Source of the DNA: Erythrobacter sp.
GTDB lineage: Bacteria; Pseudomonadota; Alphaproteobacteria; Sphingomonadales; Sphingomonadaceae
Assembly (NCBI GenBank): GCA_027311945.1
Contig: DAICXZ010000032.1
Location: 1-64,000 of the forward strand
Length of the DNA stretch: 64,000 bases
Direction of reading: 5' to 3'
Part shown: positions 8,484-26,789 of the stretch, piece after piece
Position numbering within the stretch: the stretch's first letter is position 1
Layout: each line of letters opens with the position of its first letter
Position numbers and translations under genes: made by a program
The notes under the pieces: generated by a model
Databases searched by the model: none
Seen by the model: the letters and a program-made list of their open reading frames with translations, nothing else
Told to the model about the DNA's origin: nothing

Positions 8484-9764
8484 TCAGCGGCGACGGGTGG
8501 CAAGGAAGTATAGCGCGGTGCCAGCCGCCAGCACCCCGAGCGTCGGCAGAGCGGAGGACAGCGGCACTTGCGCCAGCAGCCAGAGGTTAAACACCAGCGC
8601 AAACACCACCAACGCGGACCACACGGCGAGCATTGCACCTTGTGGGCGGTCTTCGCCCGCGCGCCACAGCATCGGTAGCGCCAGCACGGTGAGGAGGATC
8701 ACCAGCGTCTCCAGCGCGACCATATAGGTGGCGAGTGTGGCGAAGGTTCCGCTCAGCGCCAGCGCGAGAACGATCAGGCCATAGGCAACGATGGCCGGGG
8801 CAGGCGTGCCGAAGCGCGGCGAAATCCGCGCCAGCACCGCGGGAAGCAGGCCGCGCGTGGCCATGCCGTAAATCAGCCGGGGCATCGAGACGAAGTAGCT
8901 CAGCTGGTTGGTGCCGGTGGAGAAGATCGCCGCCACGCTGATCAGCGCCACGCCCAGCGAACCAAACACCGCGTCACCCGCCGAGGCGAGCGGGCGGTCG
9001 GCATTCGCCTGCTGCGGGTCGATGGCGATATAGGCCCACTGCACGAAGGCATAGAGCAGCGCGATCACCGCGAGGTTCACGAAGATCGAACGGTAGACCG
9101 TGCGCCGCGCCTCGCGCACCTCACCCGCTACCATGGTGGAGAGCGCACCGCCCGAATAGGCATAGGCGAGCAGCAGCGCGATCGATTCGACCTCGCCGAA
9201 TTCGGGCAGCGCGAAGGTGGTGGGCACCCCGTTGGCGAACAGACCCGCGCCGCAGATCAGCAGGATCGGCCCGAGCTTGAGCAACGTACCCAGCCACAGC
9301 GCGCGGATCGAGCTGCGCGTGCCCACGGCGGCAAGGCTGGTGAACAGCGCGATCAGCGCCGCGATGGTGGCGAGGCGGACGGTGGGATTGTCGAACAGCG
9401 GGAACAGCGCGGCCAGATAGCTCACCAGCACATGGAAGTTGGCAGCGCGCGCGGCGAGGTTCTGGCCGAGCAGAAACCAGCCCGCCTGAAACCCGGCGAA
9501 TGGCCCGAAGGCATGTTCGACATAGAGCTGCGGTCCGCCCGATTGATCGTGCATCGTGCTGAGCCGGGCATAGACCAGCGACGGTCCGGCCACGAGCAGC
9601 GCATAGGCGAGCACCACCAGCGGGGCATAACCGCCCGCTCCGGCATAAAGCAGCGCGGGCAGGGCGAAGATGCCCGAGCCGATCACCCCGTTGAGGTTGA
9701 TGAGCACGGCGCCCGAGAGGCTGATCGCTCGCTGCGGTTGGTGTTGAGTGGAGGCCCCTGTCAT
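8484..9764 (-). CDS. APC-family amino acid permease
   Basis: Inner-membrane transporter of the amino acid-polyamine-organocation superfamily, probably importing or exchanging an amino acid. The 426-residue protein shows about twelve hydrophobic helices and the superfamily hallmark at the first helix (SGAVLINLNGVIGSGIFALPALL), where the GSGIF segment binds the substrate carboxylate. The region EVREARRTVYRSI after helix 6 is the usual cytoplasmic loop. The substrate cannot be read from the sequence. It is followed on the same strand by the methyltransferase-like lipoprotein gene, 61 bases downstream, so the two may be co-transcribed. Confidence 0.88.
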   Translation of the reverse strand: MTGASTQHQPQRAISLSGAVLINLNGVIGSGIFALPALLYAGAGGYAPLVVLAYALLVAGPSLVYARLSTMHDQSGGPQLYVEHAFGPFAGFQAGWFLLGQNLAARAANFHVLVSYLAALFPLFDNPTVRLATIAALIALFTSLAAVGTRSSIRALWLGTLLKLGPILLICGAGLFANGVPTTFALPEFGEVESIALLLAYAYSGGALSTMVAGEVREARRTVYRSIFVNLAVIALLYAFVQWAYIAIDPQQANADRPLASAGDAVFGSLGVALISVAAIFSTGTNQLSYFVSMPRLIYGMATRGLLPAVLARISPRFGTPAPAIVAYGLIVLALALSGTFATLATYMVALETLVILLTVLALPMLWRAGEDRPQGAMLAVWSALVVFALVFNLWLLAQVPLSSALPTLGVLAAGTALYFLATRRR

Positions 9765-9800
9765 CGCCTGACGCTATCGCAAGGCTGGCATGCGGCCAAG

Positions 9801-9833
9801 CAAAAGGGCCCGGCGGATCGCTCCGCCGGGCCC
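9801..9833 (-). terminator. rho-independent terminator of groESL
   Basis: A perfect 12-base-pair G/C stem (9806-9817 with 9822-9833) around the loop TCGC, followed on the minus strand by TTTTG. It lies 55 bases after the groEL stop. Confidence 0.9.
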
Positions 9834-9888
9834 CTGTGTGTCTGTGTTCGGACAGATGGCGAGCCCTTCGACCCGCTCAGGGCAGGGC

Positions 9889-11887
<1,999 letters not shown>

Positions 11888-11923
11888 GTTTGTGACCTTT
11901 CCCAAAAAGGTTGGATGTGTCGA

Positions 11924-11950
11924 TTGGCACTCTCCTCGCGAGAGTGCCAG
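11924..11950. promoter_or_regulatory. CIRCE operator (HrcA binding site)
   Basis: Nine-base arms TTGGCACTC (11924-11932) and GAGTGCCAG (11942-11950) are separated by nine bases, matching the CIRCE consensus TTAGCACTC-N9-GAGTGCTAA with symmetrical changes in both arms. It lies between the -10 box and the groES start, the usual place where HrcA represses groESL outside heat shock. Confidence 0.96.
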
Positions 11951-11957
11951 CGACGCG

Positions 11958-11986
11958 GATATGGTTGGCGGCTGGCGGGCCGTCAA
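11958..11986 (-). promoter_or_regulatory. groESL promoter
   Basis: On the minus strand TTGACG (11986-11981) and CATATC (11963-11958) are separated by 17 bases. The predicted transcription start falls at the edge of the CIRCE element, as in other HrcA-controlled operons. The call is by pattern only; a heat-shock sigma factor site could overlap it. Confidence 0.6.
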
Positions 11987-12015
11987 CACCTTGGGTCAGG
12001 AAAAATTTTGCGCGG

Positions 12016-13416
12016 TCACAAAGCGGGCGGTGCGTAAGTGACCAGCCCGAGCGCCCCACGCCGGTGCCAGCGCCACAAAAGCAGCACCGCCGCGACGCTC
12101 AGCCCCAGCGCAAGCCCATACCACACGCCTTCGCCCTCCAGCCCCAGCGTGAAGGCAAGCCCCATGGCCAGCCCGATGCCGGGCACCCAGTAGGAAAAGA
12201 TCGCGATCCACATCGGCACGCGCGTATCCTTGAGCCCGCGCAGCGCCCCGGCAGCGACCGCCTGCAATCCGTCGGACAGCTGGAACGCAGAGGCGACCAC
12301 GAGGAAGATGCTTGCCTGCGCCACCAGCGCCGCATTTTCGGGCAGGTCGGGGTCGATATAGATGCGCAGCAACAGCTCGGGCGCGCCGATCAGCACCAGC
12401 GCCGAGGGAACGGCGAAGGCCAGACACATCCAAATTGAGGTCCAGCCCGCGCGGCCTACGCCAATCGCATCGCGTGCGCCGTGGAAATAGCCGACCCGGA
12501 TGGTCGCCGCCTGACCGATCCCGAACGGCACCTGAAAGGCGAGCGCCGCGATTTGCAGGGCCAGCGCATGGGCGGCCAGCTGCGCCGCGCCGAACAGGCC
12601 GACCAGAAAGGCTGCGGCCGCGAAGATGCCGCTTTCGGCCATGATCGTCAGCATGATCGGGGTGCCGATCCGCACCAGTTCGCCCAGCCGCTTCCAGTCG
12701 GCGCGCCAGAAGAAGCCGAACACATGATAGCGCGCCAGCCGCGGATCGCGGGCGATGGCGATTACATAGATGACGAAGGTGAGGCTGGTGGTGAGCAGCG
12801 TGGCGATGGCCGCGCCCTGAAGGCCCATCTCTGGCGCGCCCCAGTTGCCGAAGATGAAGGCGTAGTTGGCGGCGGCATTGATGAAGATGCCGAGCCCGGT
12901 GATCGCGGTTGCAAAGAACGGCCGGCCCAGCGTCGCCACGAAGCTGCGCAGGACGCTGCCCGCCACCGCCGGGATCAGCGAGAACAGCAGCAGGTTCATG
13001 TAGCTGCCCGCCAGCGCGGCGATCTGCGGCTCTTGCCCGGTCAGCAGCATGAACGGTTCGGCAAAGGCGCAGAGCACGCTGGCCACCGCGCCCGAGGCTA
13101 TGGCGAGCCACAGCGCCATTCGCACTGCCCGCCGAATCGGCCTCAGCGCCGGGCCGCGTGCGCCAAGCTCGGCCGCTGCCATCGGAGCCACCGCCCCGGT
13201 CAGGCCTGACAGGCTCCACAGCAGGAAGCCGATGATTGCGACGGCCAGTGATGAGGCCGCCAGCTCTTCTGCCCCCAGCCGCGCGATGAAGATCACGTCG
13301 ACCGCATAGGTGAGCATCTGCAGCAGGTTGGCGAGCACCAGCGGCACCGCGAGGCGGAAGGTTTCGGCGCTTTCGGCTTTCCAGCCGGGCGTAGGGGGGA
13401 GGGCAGTTGGCTTCAT
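12016..13416 (-). CDS. MATE-family multidrug/metabolite exporter
   Basis: Inner-membrane antiporter of the MATE family (NorM type), which exports cationic drugs or metabolites in exchange for Na+ or H+. The 466-residue protein has twelve hydrophobic helices in two homologous halves; the first starts RLAVPLVLANLLQMLTYAVDVIFIARLG and the second RIGTPIMLTIMAESGIFAAAAFLVG, both typical of the family. The length is normal. Its stop lies about 130 bases upstream of groES on the same strand, in front of the groESL promoter. It is divergent from the cytochrome c gene. The substrate is unknown. Confidence 0.92.
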   Translation of the reverse strand: MKPTALPPTPGWKAESAETFRLAVPLVLANLLQMLTYAVDVIFIARLGAEELAASSLAVAIIGFLLWSLSGLTGAVAPMAAAELGARGPALRPIRRAVRMALWLAIASGAVASVLCAFAEPFMLLTGQEPQIAALAGSYMNLLLFSLIPAVAGSVLRSFVATLGRPFFATAITGLGIFINAAANYAFIFGNWGAPEMGLQGAAIATLLTTSLTFVIYVIAIARDPRLARYHVFGFFWRADWKRLGELVRIGTPIMLTIMAESGIFAAAAFLVGLFGAAQLAAHALALQIAALAFQVPFGIGQAATIRVGYFHGARDAIGVGRAGWTSIWMCLAFAVPSALVLIGAPELLLRIYIDPDLPENAALVAQASIFLVVASAFQLSDGLQAVAAGALRGLKDTRVPMWIAIFSYWVPGIGLAMGLAFTLGLEGEGVWYGLALGLSVAAVLLLWRWHRRGALGLVTYAPPAL

Positions 13417-13591
13417 GGCAAAACAGCCGGCCCGGATAGGGGAAGATTGTTACAAGCGAAATCGCAAAAGCGCGCCGCCGGGCGAGATTCGTCGGCAAGA
13501 GAGGCTTGTCGGACACAGTCAACGCAGCGCCTCTTGCCCAAGGCGCCACTTGCCCTCTAAGTGCGAACAAACAGTCGGAGGATTCCCGTTG

Positions 13592-14176
13592 ATGCGTATT
13601 TCGATTTCGCTCGCCACCGTTTCGTTTGCGGCGTTGGCGCTTGCTGCCTGTGGCGGTCCGCCTGAGAATGCGAACGAGGCGGAAGTTGAAGAAGTCGCCG
13701 CCGCTAACGGCGCGGTCGACGAGGTTGAACTGACCGAAGCCGCCGAGAGAGCCGAAGCAGCGAACGACGAGACCGCTACAGAGGGCGAGGTCGCGCTCGA
13801 AGAGCCTGCCCCTACCGCGAGCGCGTCCCCCTCGCCCAAAGCGAGCGCTTCAGCCAGCGCCGCGCCGACTCAGGCAGCAGCGGCCGCGGCCGGTCCGCCC
13901 GACAGCTTCGCGATCTGCACGGTGTGCCACTCGCTCTCGCCCGGTCAGAACGGGGTCGGTCCGTCACTTGCAGGTATAGTGGGTCGCAAGGCAGGCAGTG
14001 TCTCGGGCTTCGCTTACAGCGCTGGGATGAAGGGGACGAACATAACCTGGAACGAGGCGAACCTGCGCCGCTATCTGGTCGATCCGCATGCCGTCGTTCC
14101 GGGTGGCTCGATGCCGGCGCCCGGCGTGAATGCGCAGCAGGCTGGCGAAATCGTCACCTATCTGAAGACGCTATAA
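13592..14176 (+). CDS. lipoprotein class I cytochrome c
   Basis: Periplasmic electron carrier anchored to a membrane by lipid. The 194-residue protein has a lipoprotein signal with the cleavage cysteine at residue 20 (ALAAC-GG), a long acidic then Ala/Ser/Pro-rich linker (about 21-100), and a class I cytochrome c domain of about 90 residues. The haem-binding motif is C109-T-V-C112-H113 and the likely axial methionine is M174 in GGSMPAPG. The tether should let the haem domain reach partners while staying membrane-bound. The start is the ATG just before the signal peptide; an upstream extension crosses the promoter region and is rejected. It is divergent from the MATE gene and convergent with rplL. 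Confidence 0.9.
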   Translation: MRISISLATVSFAALALAACGGPPENANEAEVEEVAAANGAVDEVELTEAAERAEAANDETATEGEVALEEPAPTASASPSPKASASASAAPTQAAAAAAGPPDSFAICTVCHSLSPGQNGVGPSLAGIVGRKAGSVSGFAYSAGMKGTNITWNEANLRRYLVDPHAVVPGGSMPAPGVNAQQAGEIVTYLKTL

Positions 14177-14230
14177 CGTCAGGTGCGGCGGCCTTCGGGC
14201 GTCGCATTGCCTTGGTATTGCCAAGGCTGG

Positions 14231-14270
14231 AAACAAAATGGGCGGCACCATCGCGGTGCCGCCCTTTCTG
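14231..14270. terminator. bidirectional terminator between cytochrome c and rplL
   Basis: A perfect ten-base-pair stem (GGGCGGCACC at 14240-14249 with its complement at 14255-14264) is followed by TTTCTGTTT on the plus strand and ATTTTGTTT on the minus strand. It can therefore stop both converging transcripts. Confidence 0.85.
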
Positions 14271-14307
14271 TTTGATCCGCTGGGATCGAAGCGTAATCGC
14301 GGGGCGA

Positions 14308-14682
14308 TTACTTCAGTTCGACGGTACCGCCGGCAGCTTCGATCTTGGCCTTGATCTCTTCGGCTTCCGCCTTGTTCACGGCTTCCTTGATCGGCTTCGG
14401 CGCGCCTTCGACCAGAGCCTTGGCTTCGGTCAGTCCGAGGCCGGTCAGGGCGCGGACTTCCTTGATCACCTGGATCTTCTTGCCACCGTCGCCGGTGAGG
14501 ATGACGTCGAACTCGGTCTGCTCTTCAGCAGCCGGGGCATCGCCACCGGCAGCCGGGCCAGCCACGGCAACAGCAGCAGCGGCGCTAACGCCCCATGCTT
14601 CTTCCAGGGCCTTGGCAAGTTCAGCGGCTTCCATGACGGTCAGCGCGGACAGGTCTTCAACAAGCTTGGCAATATCGGCCAT
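14308..14682 (-). CDS. rplL: 50S ribosomal protein L7/L12
   Basis: Stalk protein of the large ribosomal subunit that recruits translation factors. The 124-residue protein has the N-terminal dimerisation helix ([28 protein letters not shown]), an Ala-rich hinge (about 33-52) and the C-terminal factor-binding domain ([21 protein letters not shown]...[11 protein letters not shown]). It follows rplJ by 75 bases on the same strand. Unusually it is not followed by rpoB: rpoBC lie 3 kb away on the other strand, and transcription ends here at a terminator. Confidence 0.98.
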   Translation of the reverse strand: MADIAKLVEDLSALTVMEAAELAKALEEAWGVSAAAAVAVAGPAAGGDAPAAEEQTEFDVILTGDGGKKIQVIKEVRALTGLGLTEAKALVEGAPKPIKEAVNKAEAEEIKAKIEAAGGTVELK

Positions 14683-14757
14683 TGTGCTTCACTCCAAATT
14701 GGGCGGGGCGAAAAAAGTACGCCCCAAGATGTTTCGTTTCGAAATGCGAGAAACCGC

Positions 14758-15273
14758 TTATGCGGCGTCCTTGGCGGCGTAGGCGCCGAAGACGCGGGCA
14801 AGCTTCGATGCCGGTTCGCTGATGACGCGCACGACCTTGGTCGCAGGCGCATTGACGAGACCGACAATCTTGCCCCGCAGCTCGTCGAGGCTGGGCATCG
14901 AGGCGAGCGCCTTGACCCCTGCTTCATCGAGCTTCACTGCGCCCAGAGACCCACCGACAATTTCAAGCTTGTCGTTGGTCTTGGCGAATTCCACCGCAGC
15001 CTTGGCAGCTGCAACCGGGTCGGTCGACCAGGCCAGACCAGTCGGGCCGGTGAGATACTCACCAATGCCTTCGTAGTCGGTGTCCTTCAGGGCGAGCTTG
15101 GCGAGGCGGTTCTTCGCAACCTTGTAGGACGCACCAGCATCACGCATCTTGTTGCGCAGGTCGGTGGTCTGATCCACCGACAAGCCGAGGTTACGGGTGA
15201 CAACCACCACGCCGACCTCGTTGAAGACCGTATTGAGCTGGGCGACCGCATCGGCTTTCTGCGAACGATCCAT
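14758..15273 (-). CDS. rplJ: 50S ribosomal protein L10
   Basis: Base of the ribosomal stalk, binding 23S rRNA and carrying L7/L12 dimers on its C-terminal helix. The 171-residue protein opens MDRSQKADAVAQLNTVFNEVGVVVVTRN and contains the typical RNKMRDAGASYKVAKNRLAKLAL segment. In many bacteria L10 represses its own operon by binding the leader mRNA; here the leader of about 250 bases before the ATG is long enough for this, but I cannot assign the structure. rplK and rplA, usually upstream, are not in this position: a lipoprotein gene is. Confidence 0.97.
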   Translation of the reverse strand: MDRSQKADAVAQLNTVFNEVGVVVVTRNLGLSVDQTTDLRNKMRDAGASYKVAKNRLAKLALKDTDYEGIGEYLTGPTGLAWSTDPVAAAKAAVEFAKTNDKLEIVGGSLGAVKLDEAGVKALASMPSLDELRGKIVGLVNAPATKVVRVISEPASKLARVFGAYAAKDAA

Positions 15274-15522
15274 GCCTTACTCCTTCACTATGGCCGCGTT
15301 CCCGCCGAAGCGAAGCCGCGACCGGCTCACGTAACCACGATGCTGATGCACCGTGGGCATTGGTCCGTTGATGGGGAAGGAGGAGCGCGAATGGCGCGAA
15401 CGGGAACAGCCGCAGGGGCTGGCCCGAAAATCTCTGTCCCCGTCTAGGCTGGAAATTAAGACCGGCAGATCCCGGTCACCAACTGTCTCGGACGGATGAC
15501 CGCGCGAGGCGGTCGGGGCGGG

Positions 15523-15550
15523 CTCATAGAGAGATGGCGCAAAAGGTCAA
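15523..15550 (-). promoter_or_regulatory. candidate rplJL promoter
   Basis: On the minus strand TTGACC (15550-15545) and TATGAG (15528-15523) are 16 bases apart, downstream of the lipoprotein terminator and about 250 bases before rplJ. The gene-free stretch 15274-15677 holds this promoter, the rplJ leader and the terminator at 15590-15621; nothing else is seen in it. Confidence 0.4.
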
Positions 15551-15589
15551 GCGATTCGCCTTTGCCCGTCGGGCACCTTCGTCCCGCGC

Positions 15590-15621
15590 AAAAGAAAAAG
15601 GCCCGCCTTCCTGGGCGGGCC
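15590..15621 (-). terminator. terminator of the acidic lipoprotein gene
   Basis: An eight-base-pair stem GGCCCGCC (15600-15607) with GGCGGGCC (15614-15621), six-base loop, followed on the minus strand by TTTTTCTTTT. It separates the lipoprotein gene from rplJ, so rplJL needs its own promoter. Confidence 0.88.
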
Positions 15622-15677
15622 TTCCTCTCCAACGACGTGGCCAGCCGCGACCGGAGAGGCGCGGCTGGCAAATCGGA

Positions 15678-15920
15678 TTACATCTGGTCGGCAGCGTCTT
15701 CCAGCTCTTCGGCCTTGTCTTCGGTGGCCTCAGCCTGAGCTTCCATGCCGGCATCGTCCAGTGCGTCAGCCTGGGCATCGAGTGCCTCTGCCTGCTCGTC
15801 GATCACTTCGCCCTGAGCTTCGATCGCTTCTTCCTGCACGTCTTCGGCCTCTTCGGCCGGCGAACCGCCACAAGCGGCGACAAGCAGAACGGCGGGTGCG
15901 GCAAGCAAAATCTTCTTCAT
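15678..15920 (-). CDS. small acidic lipoprotein
   Basis: An 80-residue protein of unknown function with a lipoprotein signal (MKKILLAAPAVLLVAAC, lipobox VAAC). The mature part is extremely acidic, rich in Glu, Asp, Ala and Gln, with heptad-like spacing (EAQGEVIDEQAEALDAQADALDDAG) that suggests a long helix or coiled coil. It has the same length and design as the lipoprotein at 5598-5840, though the repeated units differ, so common ancestry is possible but not shown. It is a single gene between the CNT transporter and a strong terminator, inserted where rplKA would normally precede rplJ. Confidence 0.72.
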   Translation of the reverse strand: MKKILLAAPAVLLVAACGGSPAEEAEDVQEEAIEAQGEVIDEQAEALDAQADALDDAGMEAQAEATEDKAEELEDAADQM

Positions 15921-16025
15921 CGGGTATTTCCCCCTGAGGTGGTTGGATTGGGGGAGTAACTACCAGGAAAGGCAATCGTTCCGGAAAGAACGGAAATTGG
16001 TGCAGCGCGGGCGGTCAGGCACCTG

Positions 16026-17264
16026 TCATGCGCCGGGCAGGAACAGCCCCGCCAGCGCCGCGCTCATCAGGTTGGCGAGCGATGCGGCGGCGAGCGAGCG
16101 CAGTCCAAGCGCCGCCACATTGGCCCGCTGCGAAGGGGCCAGCACGCCGAAGGCCGCCATCTGGATTGCGATCGAGCTGATATTGGCAAAGCCGCACAGG
16201 GCGAAAGTAACGATAGCCGTGCTGCGCTGGCCGAGTTGTCCGTTCATCGCCTCGAGGCTGAGGAAAGCGACGAACTCGTTGAGCACCACCTTTTGCCCGA
16301 ACAGCCCGCCTGCTGCCGGTGCCTCGCTCCAGGGCACGCCCACGAGGTACATAACCGGTGAGAAGATATGGCCGAGCAGGCGCTCGAAAGTGAGGCCGTC
16401 GATCCCGGCCATCGCGCCCAGCCAGCCGAGCAATCCGTTGGCGAGCGCCACCAGCGACACAAAGGCGAGCAGCATCGCTCCCACGCCCGCCGCCAGTTGC
16501 AGTCCGGTAATCGCCCCGTTGGCGGCCGCCATGATCACGTTGACGGGAGCGTCCTCGTCTTCGGCATCAACCATCACGCGTTCGGGTTCGCTGGGTTCGT
16601 CTTCCTCGTCGGGCACTACCAGCTTGGCCATCAGGATGCCGGCGGGCGCGCTCATCAGCGCGGCGGCAAGCAGGTAGGGCGCAAGTTGCGAGCCGAGCAT
16701 CGCGATATAGGCTGCCATCACCGACCCGGCGACGCTGGTCATGCCCACGGTCATCAGCACAAACAGTTGCGAGCGGGTCATGTTGGCGAGATAGGCCTTA
16801 ACCGCCAGCGGCGCCTCGCCCTGGCCGATGAAGATGTTGGCCGCCGCTCCCAGCGATTCGACCCGGCTGACCCCGGTAATCATGCGGATCGCGCCGCCCA
16901 CCCAGCGCACGATCAGCCCGATGATCCCGATATGGTCGAGCACGGCGACCAGCGAAGCGAAGAAGATGATCACGGTGAGCGCCTGCAGCGCAAAGGAAGC
17001 GCCGCCCAGTTCGGGGTTGGCGAGGTTGCCGAAGATGAACTGTGTGCCCACCCGCGAATAGCCGAGCAGGTTCGAAGCCCCGCGGGTGAGGGCAGCCATG
17101 AAGTCCGCGCCCCACGGGGTGCGCAAGATGACAAGCGACATCGCCGCCTGCATGGCAAAGGCGGCGAGCACCACGCGCAGGCGGATCTTGCGGCGGTTGG
17201 TGGAAATGAGGAGGGCAAGCGCGATCAGCGCAACGATCCCGACAACACTGATAGGCAAGCGCAC
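16026..17264 (-). CDS. CNT-family concentrative nucleoside transporter
   Basis: Inner-membrane nucleoside importer driven by Na+ or H+ (NupC/CNT family). From the GTG at 17264 the protein has 412 residues, the usual family length, and begins MRLPISVVGIVALIALALLIS, the normal first helix. Family motifs include GQGEAPLAVKAYLANMTRSQLF, which contains the substrate- and ion-binding hairpin region, and GQKVVLNEFVAFL followed by FALCGFANISSIAIQ in the C-terminal half. An acidic loop of about 30 residues (EEDEPSEPERVMVDAEDED) sits in the middle. An upstream in-frame start adds 26 Cys/Arg-rich residues and is unlikely. The gene is divergent from rpoB. Confidence 0.9.
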   Translation of the reverse strand: MRLPISVVGIVALIALALLISTNRRKIRLRVVLAAFAMQAAMSLVILRTPWGADFMAALTRGASNLLGYSRVGTQFIFGNLANPELGGASFALQALTVIIFFASLVAVLDHIGIIGLIVRWVGGAIRMITGVSRVESLGAAANIFIGQGEAPLAVKAYLANMTRSQLFVLMTVGMTSVAGSVMAAYIAMLGSQLAPYLLAAALMSAPAGILMAKLVVPDEEDEPSEPERVMVDAEDEDAPVNVIMAAANGAITGLQLAAGVGAMLLAFVSLVALANGLLGWLGAMAGIDGLTFERLLGHIFSPVMYLVGVPWSEAPAAGGLFGQKVVLNEFVAFLSLEAMNGQLGQRSTAIVTFALCGFANISSIAIQMAAFGVLAPSQRANVAALGLRSLAAASLANLMSAALAGLFLPGA

Positions 17265-17368
17265 CCCCGTGCGATGGCAAGGCAGCACGCAGCATGGCGG
17301 CGCTCTGTCCCGGTGGCAACGGCCTTGCGTGGCTGTGCGCACAATTCTCCGCCGCCCACCCTGCTTGC

Positions 17369-17397
17369 TTGACGGCAGCAGGCCTGCGTCCTATATC
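17369..17397 (+). promoter_or_regulatory. candidate rpoBC promoter
   Basis: TTGACG (17369-17374) and TATATC (17392-17397) are 17 bases apart, the optimum for sigma70. It lies about 210 bases before the rpoB ATG in the divergent region 17265-17606, which otherwise holds only the leader hairpins listed next. Having its own promoter fits the separation of rpoBC from rplJL. Confidence 0.55.
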
Positions 17398-17424
17398 GCG
17401 GCCACACTGACAGCTTCGAGCAAG

Positions 17425-17517
17425 GCGCACCTTACGCGGGGGTGCGCATCGGAAGGAAGCTTCGGCAATCCGTGAGACCTGAGGGAACGCTGCAATGCGG
17501 CCACCGATAGCGGTGGC
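17425..17517 (+). other. structured 5' leader of rpoB
   Basis: Downstream of the promoter the leader can form two simple hairpins: GCGCACC (17425-17431) with GGTGCGC (17441-17447), and GCCACCG (17500-17506) with CGGTGGC (17511-17517). Neither is followed by a T-run, so these are not plain terminators. A role in control of rpoBC expression is possible but is inference only. Confidence 0.35.
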
Positions 17518-17606
17518 TGGCCTTGTGGCTTTTCGGCGTCTCATGGCCCTCCCGCCAAATTCGATTTTTTGGCACGAAATTTCAAGGCAAGAGGCACACC
17601 TCCCCT

Positions 17607-21776
<4,170 letters not shown>

Positions 21777-21849
21777 CAGGGAGCGGGCGGCACCGGTTGC
21801 CTCCCACCCCCATCGCCCCCTGTTTTTCCCCTCTCAAGGGAACTGAGAA

Positions 21850-26142
<4,293 letters not shown>

Positions 26143-26169
26143 GTCGTCGGCATCTTCGAACCATTGAAA

Positions 26170-26205
26170 GGCCCCGCTGGAGCGATCCGGCGGGGCTTTT
26201 TCTTT
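26170..26205 (+). terminator. rpoBC terminator
   Basis: A ten-base-pair stem GCCCCGCTGG (26171-26180) with CCGGCGGGGC (26187-26196), containing one G-T pair, runs into TTTTTCTTT. It lies 28 bases after rpoC. Confidence 0.9.
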
Positions 26206-26241
26206 GCGCGGAACGGGTGCTTGCTTCGGCTCTCAACAGCT

Positions 26242-26260
26242 AATGAAAATCATTCGCATT
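26242..26260. promoter_or_regulatory. candidate Fur box 1
   Basis: AATGAAAATCATTCGCATT resembles the classical iron-uptake-regulator site built from GATAAT-like hexamers; AATGA-AAA-TCATT forms an exact inverted repeat. It lies about 55 bases before the small CCC-motif gene, in the -35/-10 region. Confidence 0.55.
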
Positions 26261-26288
26261 GCATCATGAGCAAGGTGCGTTAGGCTGC

Positions 26289-26303
26289 TGCGAATCATTC
26301 GCA
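26289..26303. promoter_or_regulatory. candidate Fur box 2 abutting the RBS
   Basis: A perfect inverted repeat TGCGAAT-C-ATTCGCA, the form often seen for iron-regulator sites in alphaproteobacteria, directly followed by the GGAGA ribosome-binding site and, ten bases on, the ATG of the small CCC-motif gene. Binding here would block transcription or initiation of that gene. Confidence 0.6.
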
Positions 26304-26313
26304 GGAGAACGTC

Positions 26314-26748
26314 ATGCCGAACAACCCATCCTCGACCAGTGCCGCCACGCTCGAACGGGTCGCCCGACTTGCTCAACCGGTGCCGCTCGCCAGCCTTTCG
26401 TGGATCGCATTGCGCACCATCTCAGCCACGCGCCTGATTGCGGTTTGCGCGCGCAGCGGGCGCGATCCGCTGGTGGAGCTGACCCGCCGCCTGGGTGACG
26501 TCACCACCGCGCGGGTGTTCCTGCACTTCGCCAACCTCGTCGGGGCATACTGGCCGGAGGATGTGCAGGTGATGCGGCCCTGCTGCTGCGTGCTCAGCCC
26601 AGACGAGATGACGCTGGCGCTTATGGCGGACTGCGCCTCCACCGGCCGCCGCGAGGAGTTCAGCGCCGTGCTCGAAGGCTTCGTGCGCACCGACCGCCAC
26701 GAGGAGCTGTACGATCGCACCGCGGTGATGATCGCCCATTTGCAATGA
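26314..26748 (+). CDS. small CCC-motif protein, probably iron-regulated
   Basis: A 144-residue, mostly helical cytosolic protein with three adjacent cysteines in RPCCCVLSPDEMTLALM. From memory this resembles a sphingomonad family of about 140 residues with the same CCC-x-x-(M/L)-(T/S)-x-DE pattern (a DUF6628-like family); I am not certain of the name. The cysteine triplet could bind a metal. Two Fur-like boxes in its promoter point to repression by iron and hence a role in iron homeostasis, which is inference. The ATG has a GGAG box at the normal distance. gltX starts 41 bases later and may be partly read from the same transcript. Confidence 0.65.
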   Translation: MPNNPSSTSAATLERVARLAQPVPLASLSWIALRTISATRLIAVCARSGRDPLVELTRRLGDVTTARVFLHFANLVGAYWPEDVQVMRPCCCVLSPDEMTLALMADCASTGRREEFSAVLEGFVRTDRHEELYDRTAVMIAHLQ

Positions 26749-26789
26749 GGCCGTGGCCTCGCCCGCGCGAGGCGCTATAGCGCTGGGCG

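Noticed and set aside
17398-17606. L10-type (rplJ leader) autoregulatory RNA in front of rpoB
   Set aside because: The region has hairpins, but I could not identify the kink-turn features of the L10 leader, and rplJ is elsewhere. Listed only as a structured leader.
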